Shown in pieces: positions 10,904-23,077 of a stretch of 64,000 bases of DNA (the stretch's first letter is position 1; every line of letters starts with the position of its first letter). Origin of the DNA: Coriolopsis trogii (taxonomy: Eukaryota; Basidiomycota; Agaricomycetes; Polyporales; Polyporaceae); the NCBI GenBank assembly GCA_020543525.1, contig JAHYIO010000037.1:186001-250000 (forward strand), read 5' to 3'. Made by a program: the position numbers and the translations under genes. Below the pieces are notes generated by a model. It saw only the letters and a list, made by a program, of their open reading frames with translations. It was not told where the DNA came from and did no database searches.

Positions 10904-12141
10904 TCACGCGTGGAATCCGAGCTCGGCGAGCCGGTAACGCGTCGTCTTCACATGAAACTCCAGGTAACCCTGTCGGAGAGTGGCGTATCAGCGACCGGAT
11001 GCCCGCATGTGCCAGATGTTGAGATGCATGAGACCCACTCAAGAGTCAGGGGTTCGAGGCCCAGACGTCGACCGGTAGGTACATGAGAACTGTGCTCACC
11101 TGGAGGAACCTCTGCCATAAGGCGGCTAACTCGTGGTCGGCATACGTGATGAGGTTGATTCTGCGGACTGTGTCCGCTACTTCCGCCGCAAGCTGCCGAA
11201 GCACATCCGCGGGCGGCTTGCGCTCCGCGGAGGCACGCAGGTGGATGTAGTTGTCCGTCTCCCCGGCGAGCGACTCCTTGTAGAACGAGAGGCTTGAACG
11301 GGAACAAGGTCAGCTCAGGAGATCGGCACCCGCATGGGGATGTATGCGCCCACAAACACCTACATGTCGCTGCGCGCACAAGAGAGGCTATGTCAGTAAC
11401 GGATATTGAGCGGCGGAAAGTGGGGCACGAGGCCCAGAAACAGACGCACTTCGTACAGTTGATGAAATAATCGAGTTCTCTGCATTCATAGAGAGCCCCG
11501 GGACGACATGTTCAGAATCGTGTCGACTGCCATGTCGACGAAGGGATTACTTACGGGATGATCTGGAGATACGAGTTCACACTCGTCCTCCAGTCGAGCG
11601 TGAAGATGAAGTGCGCGTACGGAGGGCCAACGCCCGACTTCGTGCGAAGATAGTAAGGATACCTCGTCGCCCCGGGCGTCGTCGGCATGTCCTTGGTTGT
11701 GTACTCCGTATACATGGCTGTCATGGAGTCGAGGGTGCCACTGATAATGGCATTGGCCCCGATGCGGGGCCATAGACCATACGCACGTTTGACGTGCGTC
11801 GCGAAGCGGTCCAGGACAGGGTCCAACTGCGGGGCCCCTTCGACGAAACGTTGGGCGAACTGTCCAATAGGCTCAGGGTTTGCTCCGCAATGGTCGTCGG
11901 CGTAGAACGTGAAGGCCGTGTAGAGCGCGATGAAGTACATGTGCTCTGCACTTGTATGGCTGTAACAGCACTCGGCCATGTTGCAACTGTTGTGCAACAT
12001 CTTCTCCGTAAAGGTCGCGCTCACGTCGATATTCCATGAGGCAATCTCGGATGCAAGCCTTCGCCTCAAGTCGTCATTACGGGGAGTTCGGGGAGTGGTG
12101 AATGAGAGACCGGTCAGGAAGTCTCGAATGGCATCCTTCAT
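10904..12141 (-). CDS. Terpene synthase, trichodiene-synthase (TRI5)-like
   Basis: Exons (complement): 11555-12141, 11450-11479, 11364-11369, 11100-11292 and 10904-10969, giving 293 aa from MKDAIRDFL. A further 5' exon near 12210-12330 is possible, because a splice acceptor lies just upstream. Class I terpene cyclases ionise prenyl diphosphates through two metal motifs. The Asp-rich site is FYADDHCGANPE, which lacks the third Asp of DDxxD. The second is NDILSFYKE (NSE type), rebuilt from three exons of which the middle one is 6 nt. A C-terminal RY pair (TTRYRL), which binds diphosphate in this family, is present. A sesquiterpene product from farnesyl diphosphate is likely. No P450 or transporter lies nearby, so it stands alone. 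Confidence 0.87.
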
Positions 12142-15100
12142 GCCTTGAAACTCATCCTGTAGAGTGACCGTCAGATTATCGGACCAAACACATATTCAGA
12201 GACGTACCTGATGAGCATCATCGTCGATATGCTGGGACTTGTCTCCTGTTGCTCGTGACGCGAGGCTACGAGATGCGACAATCAGCGCTTGACAGGTGGT
12301 ATAGACAGATTGCACACACATAGGGAACAGAAGATACGTGAAACGCGCATGTGAACGGGCGGTGCGCCAGAAGAATGTGAGAGGGGAGAGGGAGAAGGAG
12401 GGCATCGCTGGTGACAGACGGGATACGGGACACAACTCGGTGATCCATGAAGATGAAGGGACGCTTTAAAACAGGGCGAGATCAGCCAAAACATGATGTG
12501 CTGGCGCTCGTTTATTGCAACGCTCGTAATGACGCCCCCCTGCAGGGCTGTCATTTCCTCATCCGCACGGATGAAGTAAGTCTGCACCAGATGGTCGTGA
12601 GAGGTCCCCAATATTACCTAGGAAGAGTTGGCCGACACGACTTCCGACACCGGCCACGCATGCTGGTGACTGGCGCAGCTGACGGCGGCGACGGAACGAA
12701 GCTTAGACTAATCTGTGCTTCTTGCATGTCCGCGTTCTGGCCTAGTCCAGCTTGAGGCCCTTAGTGTGTCCGATGAACTCGCATGGCCCATCCAACGGAG
12801 ATACCAACTGTGAGGTGGTGAGATTTGGGCGGCCGAGGTGGGAGTCCATCGCATCGGCGCGGAAGCAAAAATCGCGGCGATCCGATCTCGACTAATCACC
12901 GTGATAGGCACCCTTACGTAAGTGTCTTCTACTCACCACATATGGCAAGTGTCCAAGATGTCCGCCCATGACTTTGAATGTAGCTCACTATACATCCTTG
13001 CCAGGCGACAGCATCGCACTCAAACCTCACAAAGCCTCGCCTCTAGGTATGAGGTAGCGTTGAAGCTCAACTCATCATTTGACATCGCACCCAAATATCT
13101 ACTCGCTAGTGGCAGCCAGGGAGCACGATGGCAGGCCCCCAGCAAGCCACCCGATGTGATGCCTCGGATTTCTAACGCTTGAATTCCGTGAATCGAAATT
13201 GACGTCATCGGCGGATATCCTCAAGGGTGCAGGTCAGACATGCATGACTGTAAGTCCCACTCAGGGCAGTGTGGGGTCTTACTTTCTCAAGTAGTAGGAC
13301 GTTGTAATCATGACGAACCTTACCTCCATCTCTCAACTTCGCCACGGCGAGATTACTTAGGATAGGTCCAAGGAGAATTCGACGTCATGAAGAATTCTTG
13401 GCGGAGTCTTCCAACTCTATTACTAAATTCGTCCGGGACGACCTCACTGGCACATGCCTTCAGGCTCGATTACAACCCGATATCGAATAGCATCTCTGAC
13501 GTTCAATTTGGATAGGGCTTTCATCGATAAAGGTCGATGAGGCACATCCGCCGACGCTTGCTCTTCCCAAGTGAACACAGTCCTTTGTTACCCATCGAGG
13601 TTAGTGCATACACTGCACACGGTCGCCTCCAGTTACATGGCTTCATTACGTCGAACGGCACATTACTATGAGGCACAGCGCGCAACGCTCGCCATGCGTC
13701 ACGGTGTAGACGTCAACTTGGCGGTACGGGTCGGCCGTTCGGGCTGTACGCATCTGCAATGACATAGTATCAATTCCTGGATATGGCCTAGTGGTGAATT
13801 CTCTCCATGTACGACGCCTCAGAGCGCATTAGTGCGCCAATCCTGTTGACAGTCGTGACACAAAAATGCATAGAACTTACCTAGCTCGGATGCTCAGGCT
13901 CGGACACTCGATACAACATGCACGAGGCCCCACATCCGCCTGCACACAGTGCCTGCGATACCACATGAGCATCCACGCAGAGTTCTCGGCGTCCGCTTGG
14001 ACTGTTCACGACCATTTGCTACGGACCGCCGACATAGGCGGCTCGGAGGACTGCAAGATATGTTCGTTGGCTTACCCCAATCATCCCGAAGGTTTCGAAG
14101 GTCTTCTCACTCATTCTCTCGAGCTGCCTTTGGGAGAACAGATGACCCGGAGAACTGCAGTAAATGCCGTACATTCATGTCATTTGCATCTTGCAACGGA
14201 TTCGAGAACGCACAACAGCATTCTACCCACTGTCATCACGCTCGAGCAAAATATGCGAGGCCTAGCGCAGTATCATAGGTTCACAACCTATCAGGCAAGC
14301 CAGCTCCTGCAACCTGCTATCGCTGTCGCTCAGTAGTCAGCACCACTCCAGTCCACATGCCATACCGAAGCGCAGATACATTCCCCTTGTTCCCCCAAAG
14401 GTCAACCGACCGCGGATACCCGTCGGAGAAGGTGGGAAGACGAGAAGAGATAACAAGTCGAAGCTGATGCAGAGCTATCGCGTTCACATGCACCCACAAA
14501 TCTCTCGACGGACGTTCTGTTGGACTCGCAGCATAATGGTCTCTGATTGATGACATTTACAAGCAAGCAAGAGCACCTGCGATGTCAGAGACACAAGCGA
14601 GTCGGTGTCACATAAGCTACCTACGGGGATGAAGCATGCTAAGGGGGAGAGCGGGAGTGAAGGTCAAGCAGGGGGCTTCATCGTGTGCGAGGGCAAGAGG
14701 GAGGATGGTATGGGGGTTGCAGGGGTGCAGGGTGGGGGAACCACAAAGGCAAAGGAAAAAACGACTGAACAGAGAACGCGATGTGTAGGGTTTTCTGGTT
14801 TTTCCGTGTGTTTTTGTGCGTTTGTGTACGTGAACAATGCAACAGAACAGACGTGATAGGAGCCAGAAAAGACGAGAGTGGGAAAGCGACGTGAAACAAC
14901 ATTAGGTGCGGGACGTGAATGTACGGGTAGGTATGCTGTACACGAGGTGGCCGAATACGAAGAGGCGGTATCGAACAGCGAGGCAAGCAAAATCGTCCTA
15001 CGTGCGGAGATGCTGATATACGGCGCCTTGGCTCATGATAGTGACAGGTGCTCCCCGGCGAGAGACAGGCAGGGACGCATAGCGCCCTCTGGTCCTGAAC

Positions 15101-15467
15101 GTGTGCCGATAGTAGTGAGAATAGATACGAAATGCGAACGACGATGATGAGCAACCAGTGGAGAGTGAGATGGGACAGTCCGAGAGACGGGATGGATATG
15201 TCATGAATGGTGGAAAGCCCTGATAGGAAACGATGTGTTGTTGGTCAATGAGTTGTCGAGAAAACCGTAACTGGATGGAGATGCGAGGAACTGGCGCGCG
15301 ATAGAGAGGGTCGTGTGAGCAACTCTGCGCTTGCGCAGGGCAACTCAGGTGGGGATGATACACCACCGGGTTATTATAATGAATGATGCGTGGAAGATAC
15401 TGGGAATGAGGAGCCAAGGCGCAACTTTCTAATCTCCGTTGCGAATCTAGACGCGTGTTATACAACC
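12142..15467. other. 3.3-kb gene-poor region
   Basis: It includes the upstream region of the terpene synthase and the 3' side of the cyclin. Open frames such as 13866-14336 (+) and 13020-13208 (-) show no recognisable domain. Bases 14640-14770 are purine-rich on the + strand. No transposon, tRNA or repeat array was recognised; an unrecognised small gene cannot be excluded. Confidence 0.5.
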
Positions 15468-17943
15468 TCACGCCTTCACCGAGGGTCGAGGATGGAGCCC
15501 GTAGGGGCGATCGTAGGATGTCGGGAACCCTATACGGTCATAAGCCGTCCAATGAGACGTCACAGGAGGCGGGGGAACATAGTGGGCGTCCGTGGCTCGT
15601 AAATCGCTGTATGGATGGTCGAACTGCGACTGAGAGAACGAGCGCAGGCGTCCGGGAACGTACTCGCCAATGGCCTGGTTATAAGAGAGCGAGTGTGAAC
15701 GCGCGTGACTGTGGTGGGCAGCTGGCACACCGTAGCCATACTCAAAGCCCGGAACGGGAGCTTGAAACACCGGCGGCGGGGCAAACACCGGAGGCCGATG
15801 GGCGGGCTCCTGCCGCACCATGTATCCTCCCATGGGCCAGGAGGAACGGTGAACGTCAATGGAGGGTTGACAGAGTGGAGGAGGGGGAGCAGCCAAAGGC
15901 ATGTGTGCGATCGGCTGAGGTGCGACATATTGCCCATGCCCGCGAGTGTGGTCGCGGATGATAGGTTCATCTGCAGCGGGACTCCATTTCGCTGGGGGTG
16001 GAAGAGCCCGCTCGGAGGCCTTTGGAAGTGACTCGAAGCCGGGGTTCGGTGCACGAGAGCTGACGCGTCTCCGAGGCACATACTCTTCCCGTAACGGACC
16101 GTCTTCATCCAAGTCGATCTCCAACACATCATCATACCCTTCATCGCTGGTAGATTTCTCCTTCTTCTCTTCACCGACAAAGACTGGCTGGGGAGGACCG
16201 TTACAGATCTCTTGCTTACCGCCGCAAGCGCAGTCAATGAAGCGAGCCTCGACGAGGGTTTCGATCGCCTGACGTATGATGACGTGCGGGCTCGCGGAGG
16301 GCCGCGAGATCGGCTGCGGGAACATGGGCGAAGACAGCGTCTGGTGATACGCCAGAAGTTCCGAGAGCCAATGTGCCCATTGGTCGGGAGTCACAGAGAG
16401 GTCGTAGTTGAAAATCTCCAGAGCAAGTGACTCCAACCGATTGAGCGAACGGATAGGAACGTTGGAGATCGTATGCCTGTCACGATCGGTGAGTTTTACA
16501 GTCAGGCAGTCAAGAGATAAGAAAACGCACCAAGTCTTGTTGGAAAAAGTGTGATCGTCTAACCACTTGTTCGCCAACATGCATCCAAGTAGGATCAGGC
16601 GAAACGGGGCGTAAGACTCAATGACCTCCCTATCCGTGCCGAGGTGCGCTTCGCCCAGCAGCTCGGCGCGGAAGCGCATCTCCTTTGCGTGCTCAGGGCC
16701 CAAGCCTACGGGAGAAAAGAATACCGGCAGGCGGACGATGTACCACAACGCTAGGAAGATGGCTGATGGCTGCAACAGGGTAGATAACAACATGGAATGA
16801 GTGGCCGCCGCCAGGTGGCTAGGAGGGGAGCTTGGATAGTGCTTCACGAACGCCCTAGAAATGAGGTCGTCACATCATTGCGATCATGCAGGAGTGAACG
16901 CGTGGTACTCACATTGGTTGGGCATAATCAGGCGACAGGCGCATACCCGTAGTGCAAACCTTCCAAACGTAACCGACCAGCCACTCCGACAGCGGGGCAG
17001 CGAGCTTCTTGTACGCCGCAGTGGCAACGGGCGCCACAACCGACTCGACAACAGGAGCCTGCTGAATGGGCTGCGCAGCTGGGTACGTCTGGCACTGATA
17101 GCAAGAGGCGTGATATCCATCGTGGACGGGATAGGCGGTGGCTTGCACCACCTGTGTCTCACAGGTGCGTTGATGGGAAGCACGAAGTTGAGCCTCTGCG
17201 AGGGCATGGTCCACGTAGTCGGCAAACGGGGTCGTTGGCCCGATAGGGCTGGAGCCGGTATCGCCGCCGTCAGCGGGGTCAGAAGACATGTTATCCGTCA
17301 CATCGGGAGAGAAGTCCTCGAGTACGGGACTGAATGCTCCCTTCTCGTAACCACCATAAACACCAGTAGCAGCCGAGGCGAGATAGGGCTGTCTGGGGGG
17401 AGCGGAATAGACCATGGTGGCGGAGGGACTATCTCGGGGCAAACGCCCATAGGACTTATGGTCAGCGGAGGAGACATCTGAGGCATATGTACCATCCTCG
17501 CTTTGCCAATCCTGCATGACAGAGGGATATCCAGTCATGTCATCGTCCATCTCCTCGGGAGGCGGATACATGTCGATGGTGGTGTGTGCGTCCTGGTGAA
17601 CGGCACCGACGGGCGGAATGCGGGCTTGCGCGAGCTCTCCTTTAATAACCGGTGCGTTCTCCGCAGCGGTCAACCCTTGGTGAAAACCCTTGTGAGGGAG
17701 GTCCTGGAAGTGGCTCGATTCGTCTTCCCAGATGCGGCGATGCTTGTTCCTCCTCCAAGATGGCAAGGAACTAATCCACTCCTCCCTCGTCGCGAGTGAC
17801 GGTGGGGGTCCCTGAGGCGGGAGAGGTAAGGAGTGGGTCAGGTGCTGGAAGACGGAAGATTTGCTATCAGGCTGGAGGGGATGATTGATCTTGATTACGG
17901 GGTGTGCGGGTTGCTTGGTATAGACGGGAACAGGAACGGGCAT
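15468..17943 (-). CDS. Pho80/PCL-type cyclin
   Basis: Three exons (complement): 16913-17943, 16531-16854 and 15468-16476, giving 787 aa from MPVPVPVYTKQP. The N-terminal ~330 residues are low-complexity. A cyclin box spans about residues 345-490. Its visible helices include LLQPSAIFLALWYIVRLP, then LLGCMLANKWLDDHTFSNKTW, and finally RSLNRLESLALEIFNYDLSV followed by WAHWLSELLAYHQ. The KWLDD and LNxLExxxLxxxxxxLxV pattern is typical of Pho80-family cyclins that pair with the Pho85/CDK5 kinase (family knowledge). The C-terminal ~300 residues are Pro, His and Tyr-rich and probably disordered. Total size and long flanks suit the Clg1/Psl1-like subgroup, but the exact orthology is not certain. It is divergent from FAR11. 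Confidence 0.88.
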
Positions 17944-18727
17944 CTGCAGGAGGGAGAGAGTAGGAGAGTAGTCACAGGAGGCTGCACGACCTGGTCGGTA
18001 GGGCAGGACCTATGACGTTGAGGCCGGGGACTGCGGCGTGGATTGAAGGGGCTTGGGGCCGGTCGTAAAGTAAGTCGTAAATGAGACAGAGAGGGAGGAA
18101 CCGAGAAGACGATAACGCTGGATGGGGACGAAGTGGCAAACGCGCAGCGAAGGCGTGCCTTTTTGGATGCTCGACGGTGGAAAGAGGAGATCAGGTAGAG
18201 ACGGAGGCCGTTGCTCCCTGTGCTCCCGACCTTGATGAGTATCGCTGGCGGGGACTAGAACGCCCTCTCCTGAGTCGACGCCGTCACAGTCGTCAGTCGC
18301 GAGAGAGAAAAGAGGAACTGGAGACGATGGACCGACGAGGAGGGAGGGACGATCCTTAGGGGGGCCAATGTCGTCGTGGCTTGAAGAGAAAACAACCGCC
18401 TCGTCTCTTTCTGCCTCTGCCCCACCGCCGCTTATGTAAGCTCCTTCCCCATCAGGCATGTGCTCTTACATACTCCGAGTCCCTTCCCGCCCTGCCCTGC
18501 CCCTCGCCCTCGTCCTCGCCCTCGCCAACTCTATTCCGGCCGGACTTGCTCTGCACGTTGACTCATGGTCTGCCTCCGCTTCCGACGCATATAGTCACCT
18601 CCCTGCCCCCCAGCACGCCTTCCTACCCCGCAGCATCCCCGACGCGCCCATCTCCTAAACAGTGCCGCCACAAGGACGCGTCGCGTTTCGGCTCGCTTAG
18701 CCTCAATCTCGACTCGTAACAGCCAAC
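17944..18727. promoter_or_regulatory. Divergent promoter, cyclin / FAR11
   Basis: 784 bp lie between two start codons pointing outward. Long C/T-rich stretches (about 18410-18670, + strand) precede FAR11. Open frames inside are compositional, with no motifs. Confidence 0.6.
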
Positions 18728-21700
18728 ATGGTACTGCCCCAGCTGTCCTCTCTCTTCCGCAACCAGATAGATGTTGACAGCCAGGCTCCCCAGCAAGTTT
18801 CTCTCGACTCAATCACCCTTGGCCAGCTCAAGGCCATGGTCGGTTCCGCTCCAAAGCCCAAGGTCCGTCGTTCCCAGCCGCTCTGACTCACCCACCCTCA
18901 TGCCCTGCGAACAAGTAGCAATCCTTCTATGACTTTCGATACGACGACGAGGACCATGTACTCAACGAAATAGAGGAGTTCTATTCATACGTCGAAATGC
19001 CACAGGTGGCAGAGAACCTCAAGGCTTGGGAGGGCTCCTTTCCCGGAGGTCCGTGTGCTTCCTCGCACAGTTGTGGGATTGCCTGACGCGTCTCAGAATG
19101 GTCTTCGAGCACGTTCGCACAGCGCAAGGCGCACGTTCAGATCCTCCTCGAGAGTTTGGAGCATCGCGACGCTGAGATCCGGTTCACGAACGCCCGTCGT
19201 CTCTTTTACGTCCTGCAAGGTCAAGCCCGTTGTCACCGTCATCATGCCATTTCCTCACTTTGCCTCCAGGGACTTTTGCCGAGACAACTTCCCCAGAAGA
19301 TCAGCTTCACTGGATCATTGAGAACTGCAAAGTGGTTCGAGCCGCCAACGGTTTGGGTAACATCGTTGAAGCCATCAAGATAGCCAGCTCCAAGCATGAT
19401 CTTCTTTGGTAAGTGGACCCCTTCGCACGTTTTCCATTACTCTCCTCTCACGTCCACCACAGTAGTCTATCAGATGCAGATGCCGCGCACTTCAATATCT
19501 CCCCACAGGAAAAGGCGGACTTCATGGAGGAAGTGACTACGGAGTTATCTGTGTATCTAGGCATGCTCTATCACATGGTCGAGGTCTTCAAGGGTCATGA
19601 TGACTTCGCCGACGAGCTGAGTGAGCTACGCCGTCTGCCGCCGGGATACGACACTGATCCCCTTTGTGCCTGTATTAGTGAGCCTGGATCCACCCTTGCC
19701 CGTGTATCTATTCAATGTAGTTGCCGGCTTGCGGGACAAAAGCGCTAAGGGGTATCCTGTGAAGAAAGTACGATTCTCATGACTCATGGTGTTATCGGAT
19801 GAGTCTCATGGCCCGCGTCATCAGCTCCTGTTAGTTCTTTGGAAGACGATCCTGACGTGTTGTGGTGGCATCCGTGAACTAGCCTCTGTCAAGAAGCTCA
19901 CGCGGGAGCTCGCAGGGCTTTCCCCCGTGCCGGACGAAGGTACCATTTTTTGCCTTGTAATACCATTACACGACCATCTTCATGGTGTTCCAGCAGTTCC
20001 TATCAAAGCGTCTCCAATAGACCTTGAAACATTTCGACAGGAAATCTCTGTGAAGTATCCAACGTTCAATCCTCAACCTGTCACCGTACCTGCCCCCATT
20101 CCCGTGACTACTTCTAAGCTAGCCAATGCCTATTCGCCGATTCCTGTGCGACATCACTACGAGCACGATGGCGGAGACTCCCAGCAACAGGATCAATCAC
20201 ATGGTGGTATGTCGCATCCCTTCGGGAGCACACAGTCTGGATCGTCCTTCCGCCCTATACCCCAACCGGCCACGCCTGCTCCCTCTCCGCCACCATCCCC
20301 CAAACCCAAGAAGCAGCAGTTCCAAACGGACCAGAACCGGCCGTTCCTCTTTCCTTTCTCGCGGACACGTGTGGGTTACAATGACGCCAGGCTTGTTCCT
20401 TTCGCGATCGACGAGGCGGACAGGCTGTACGCCAAGCACATGTACGTCAGTCTGTCTCTGTGGCAGATGTGGAAGACTCGCGAGGAGTGCATGACCGTCG
20501 AGAGCGGTCTGGAATACTTGCCTGGAGCCGAGCGCACGAACGAGCCAAAGATTCCGCCTATCGTGAGCAGGCTTGATAGCACGCGCGGAGTCACTAACCG
20601 ACGATCATTCTATTTCAGTCTCCATCTCAAGATGAAGAGGCCAGCGAGCAATTATTTGACGTCGCTCTTCTTGACGCCAAGATCGCGGAGGCCGAGAAAG
20701 CAATTGCGGAGGGTGAGACGACAGGTGAGAAGCGCCGCGCGATGGAACGCCGCGAAGACCTCATGCGTCTCAAGCGAGTGGAACAGATCTACGTACGTAC
20801 CTCACCTGCAGGGTGGTTTGAATGTGAGCTCACAAGACCACAGAGTGCCGTTCTACCGGTCCTCTCAGGATGGGTGCTCGTGCTGCTCAAACTCCTCCTG
20901 GCAACCGTGTCAACTGCGAACGGCGGTGCTGCCCCTCATGCGGCTGCGGGCGCGGGCTTCCCGCCAGGTGTCGTGTCGCGTGAGTCATGCGTGGTCCGAC
21001 ATGCTTTCATACCTGAAATAGCTGATCATGCACAGCGCTTGACCAGGCACCGCCGAAACCTGCCACGCTCGATGAGACGGACGTGACGAGGCACCGGGAG
21101 ATCACCTCAAAGGCGGTTTCGGCCATCCTGCTGCTTACCTTGAAATGGTTCAAGATGTCTCGTGCGTGATTGTGATTATGAGGTTATACCCGCCCGCACT
21201 TTTGACACCCTTTGATCGGGCCGTAGACGTGATGAAGTTCCATCACCTTGGTCAACTATTACTCGACACCAACTGCTTGTTGTTGATCCTGAAGATTTTT
21301 GGACTCCAGGAAGTCTCTATGGCTGTGGTCTCGAAGGCTGATGCTCCAGAACACAAGTGAGTCTTCCCGCGCACCTTTACGAGTCGCAGATCGGAGCCGC
21401 AGTGACCGACATGTCTCCTGCCTTTGTTCCCAGCTTCTTCCGATATTGTCAGACGCGGTTTGCGCGCCGGTCAGAGTCCAGTGGCCCGGATGACCATATG
21501 CAACGTGCATCGCGCCAGACCGTCGTTCGCTCGACGACCCTCCCGAACGGGCAGAAGCATGACGAGGAAGTCGACCTCTTGACCGATTTCTCGTGGCGGA
21601 ACTTCTTCTCGACCATCAACTTCGCCAAGATCATGCAGAAGCTGTCCAAGCACCGGTCGCATCGCATCCGCATGCTCGTTCAATACAAGAGCTCAGTGAG

Positions 21701-23077
21701 TGCTTTCGCACTATCTTCATCTGCTCAGCTCGGCGCTTGTGCTCGTGTTATCGCGTGGTTAAGGTTCAAATGATGTTCGGATGGCTGACCGAACCGGTGG
21801 TGTGAAACGTAGGCGGTGTTGAAGCGGATATTGAAAGTGCAGCACCCCATGCTGCAGCTGCATGTCCTGAAGCTGATCAAGAGCCAAGTCCCCTTCTGTG
21901 GTCGGAAGTGGCGGCAATGTGAGCACATCACCCTCGAATCTTATTCGGCACCTCGCTAACTTTTTGATTTCCCACCGTATACAGCGAACATGCAGGTCAT
22001 CACAGCCATATACCTTAACTGCAGGCCGGACCTCCGGGACGAGTGGCTAACCGGCATCGAAGTGGACGACGTGTATGACGCGCAGGTCAGTCGTGTCCAG
22101 CGTGCACAGTTAGAACTTTGTTGTATTTACCTCATGCACAGGCTCAGGAACAGGCGCTCCGGCACCTCGTCAAGTTCTGTACGTGTATGCTGCACTCTCC
22201 TTGCCTAACTCAGAACTCATCACATGTACGTCCATGTCCTATCAGACAACAACCAGCGGTACGGCGTGCAAGTCACAACGCAAGCGAACGCACACCGCCG
22301 TGCCGCGAGCATCTCGCACCACCTCGAAGGCCTGCACCCCGGCCCGGAACTCTCGGGGATCCGGCCGGTGCAGACCCCGAACACGGTCGACGCGGACGTC
22401 TTCCCGCCGCTCCGGGCACAGACGACGGAGCAATCGCTTTTCCTGCCCTGGGTTACCGAGGACATCGCGCTTGCGGAGGAGTACGAAGAGTACCTCCGCG
22501 GCTCTGGCTGGTCGGACGAGAGCTCGGACACGAGCTCGCAGGGTTCGTCGGCGTGGTCGCGCCTGCCGGAGCTCGTGCACGACATGACCGAAGTCATGTC
22601 GGATAGCGAGAGCATCGTCTCCGTCCGGGAGCTCGCCGACGACGCGAGACTCGACATCGACAAGGACGCGCGCGACGTGCCCGATGAGAACGTCAACAAC
22701 TGGGAGGTGAGCCTGACACATTTGCTCTTGTCTGTCTTCCCGCTTGTCCTGACGCAAAGTGTCGTTGTGAAGCACATGAGCCCCAAGACGATGGCCGCAT
22801 TGACCAAGTCCCCGGCGCACGGCCGTCGGTCGAGTTCGGGAAGCGGCGGTCTTCGGCCTGTTCTCCCATTCGACCTGAACGAGAGCTCCGACATCAGCAT
22901 GAGGACAGCGGTCGACGAAGAAGACGACGACGACGAACTTGGGCCGATGCCAAAGGACAACTCCGGGCCTTTCCACTCAGGTGGAGGTGTAGACGAGGTT
23001 GAGTACGCATATGGGTACGTCGGTCGTTCTCCGCATCGAGGGTGCGTTGAGACTCACAGACTCGTTCCAGTGTTTGA
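18728..23077 (+). CDS. FAR11: STRIPAK subunit Far11/STRIP (HAM-2/PRO22 type)
   Basis: A large multi-exon gene. The first exons are 18728-18862, 18919-19048, 19097-19219 and 19270-19408. The last acceptor is at 23070 and the stop at 23075-23077. The N1221 domain starts QSFYDFRYDDEDHVLNEIEE and continues through QLHWIIENCKVVRAANGLG and DFMEEVTTELSVYLGMLYHM. It goes on with LDPPLPVYLFNVVAGLRDKS and LLLVLWKTILTCCGGI. The C-terminal DUF3402 half includes MKFHHLGQLLLDTNCLLLIL, NFFSTINFAKIMQKLSKH and VLKRILKVQHPMLQLHVLKL. This scaffold of the STRIPAK phosphatase-kinase complex controls hyphal fusion and fruiting-body development in fungi (family knowledge). The tail is acidic (EEDDDDELGPMPKD). The internal exon list was not resolved fully, so only gene ends and early exons should be used. 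Confidence 0.93.

Noticed and set aside
11040..11070. tRNA-like GGTTCGAGGCCC motif
   Set aside because: It lies in a terpene synthase intron and has no matching acceptor, D or anticodon arms.
13866..14336. 156-codon open frame in the gene-poor region
   Set aside because: No motif, no splice continuity and competing frames of similar length; composition looks non-coding.
10904..15467. Secondary-metabolite gene cluster around the terpene synthase
   Set aside because: No P450, oxidoreductase, transporter or regulator could be read from either strand nearby.
18010..18459. 149-codon minus-strand frame in the cyclin/FAR11 promoter
   Set aside because: Low-complexity translation of C/T-rich promoter DNA; no homology motif.
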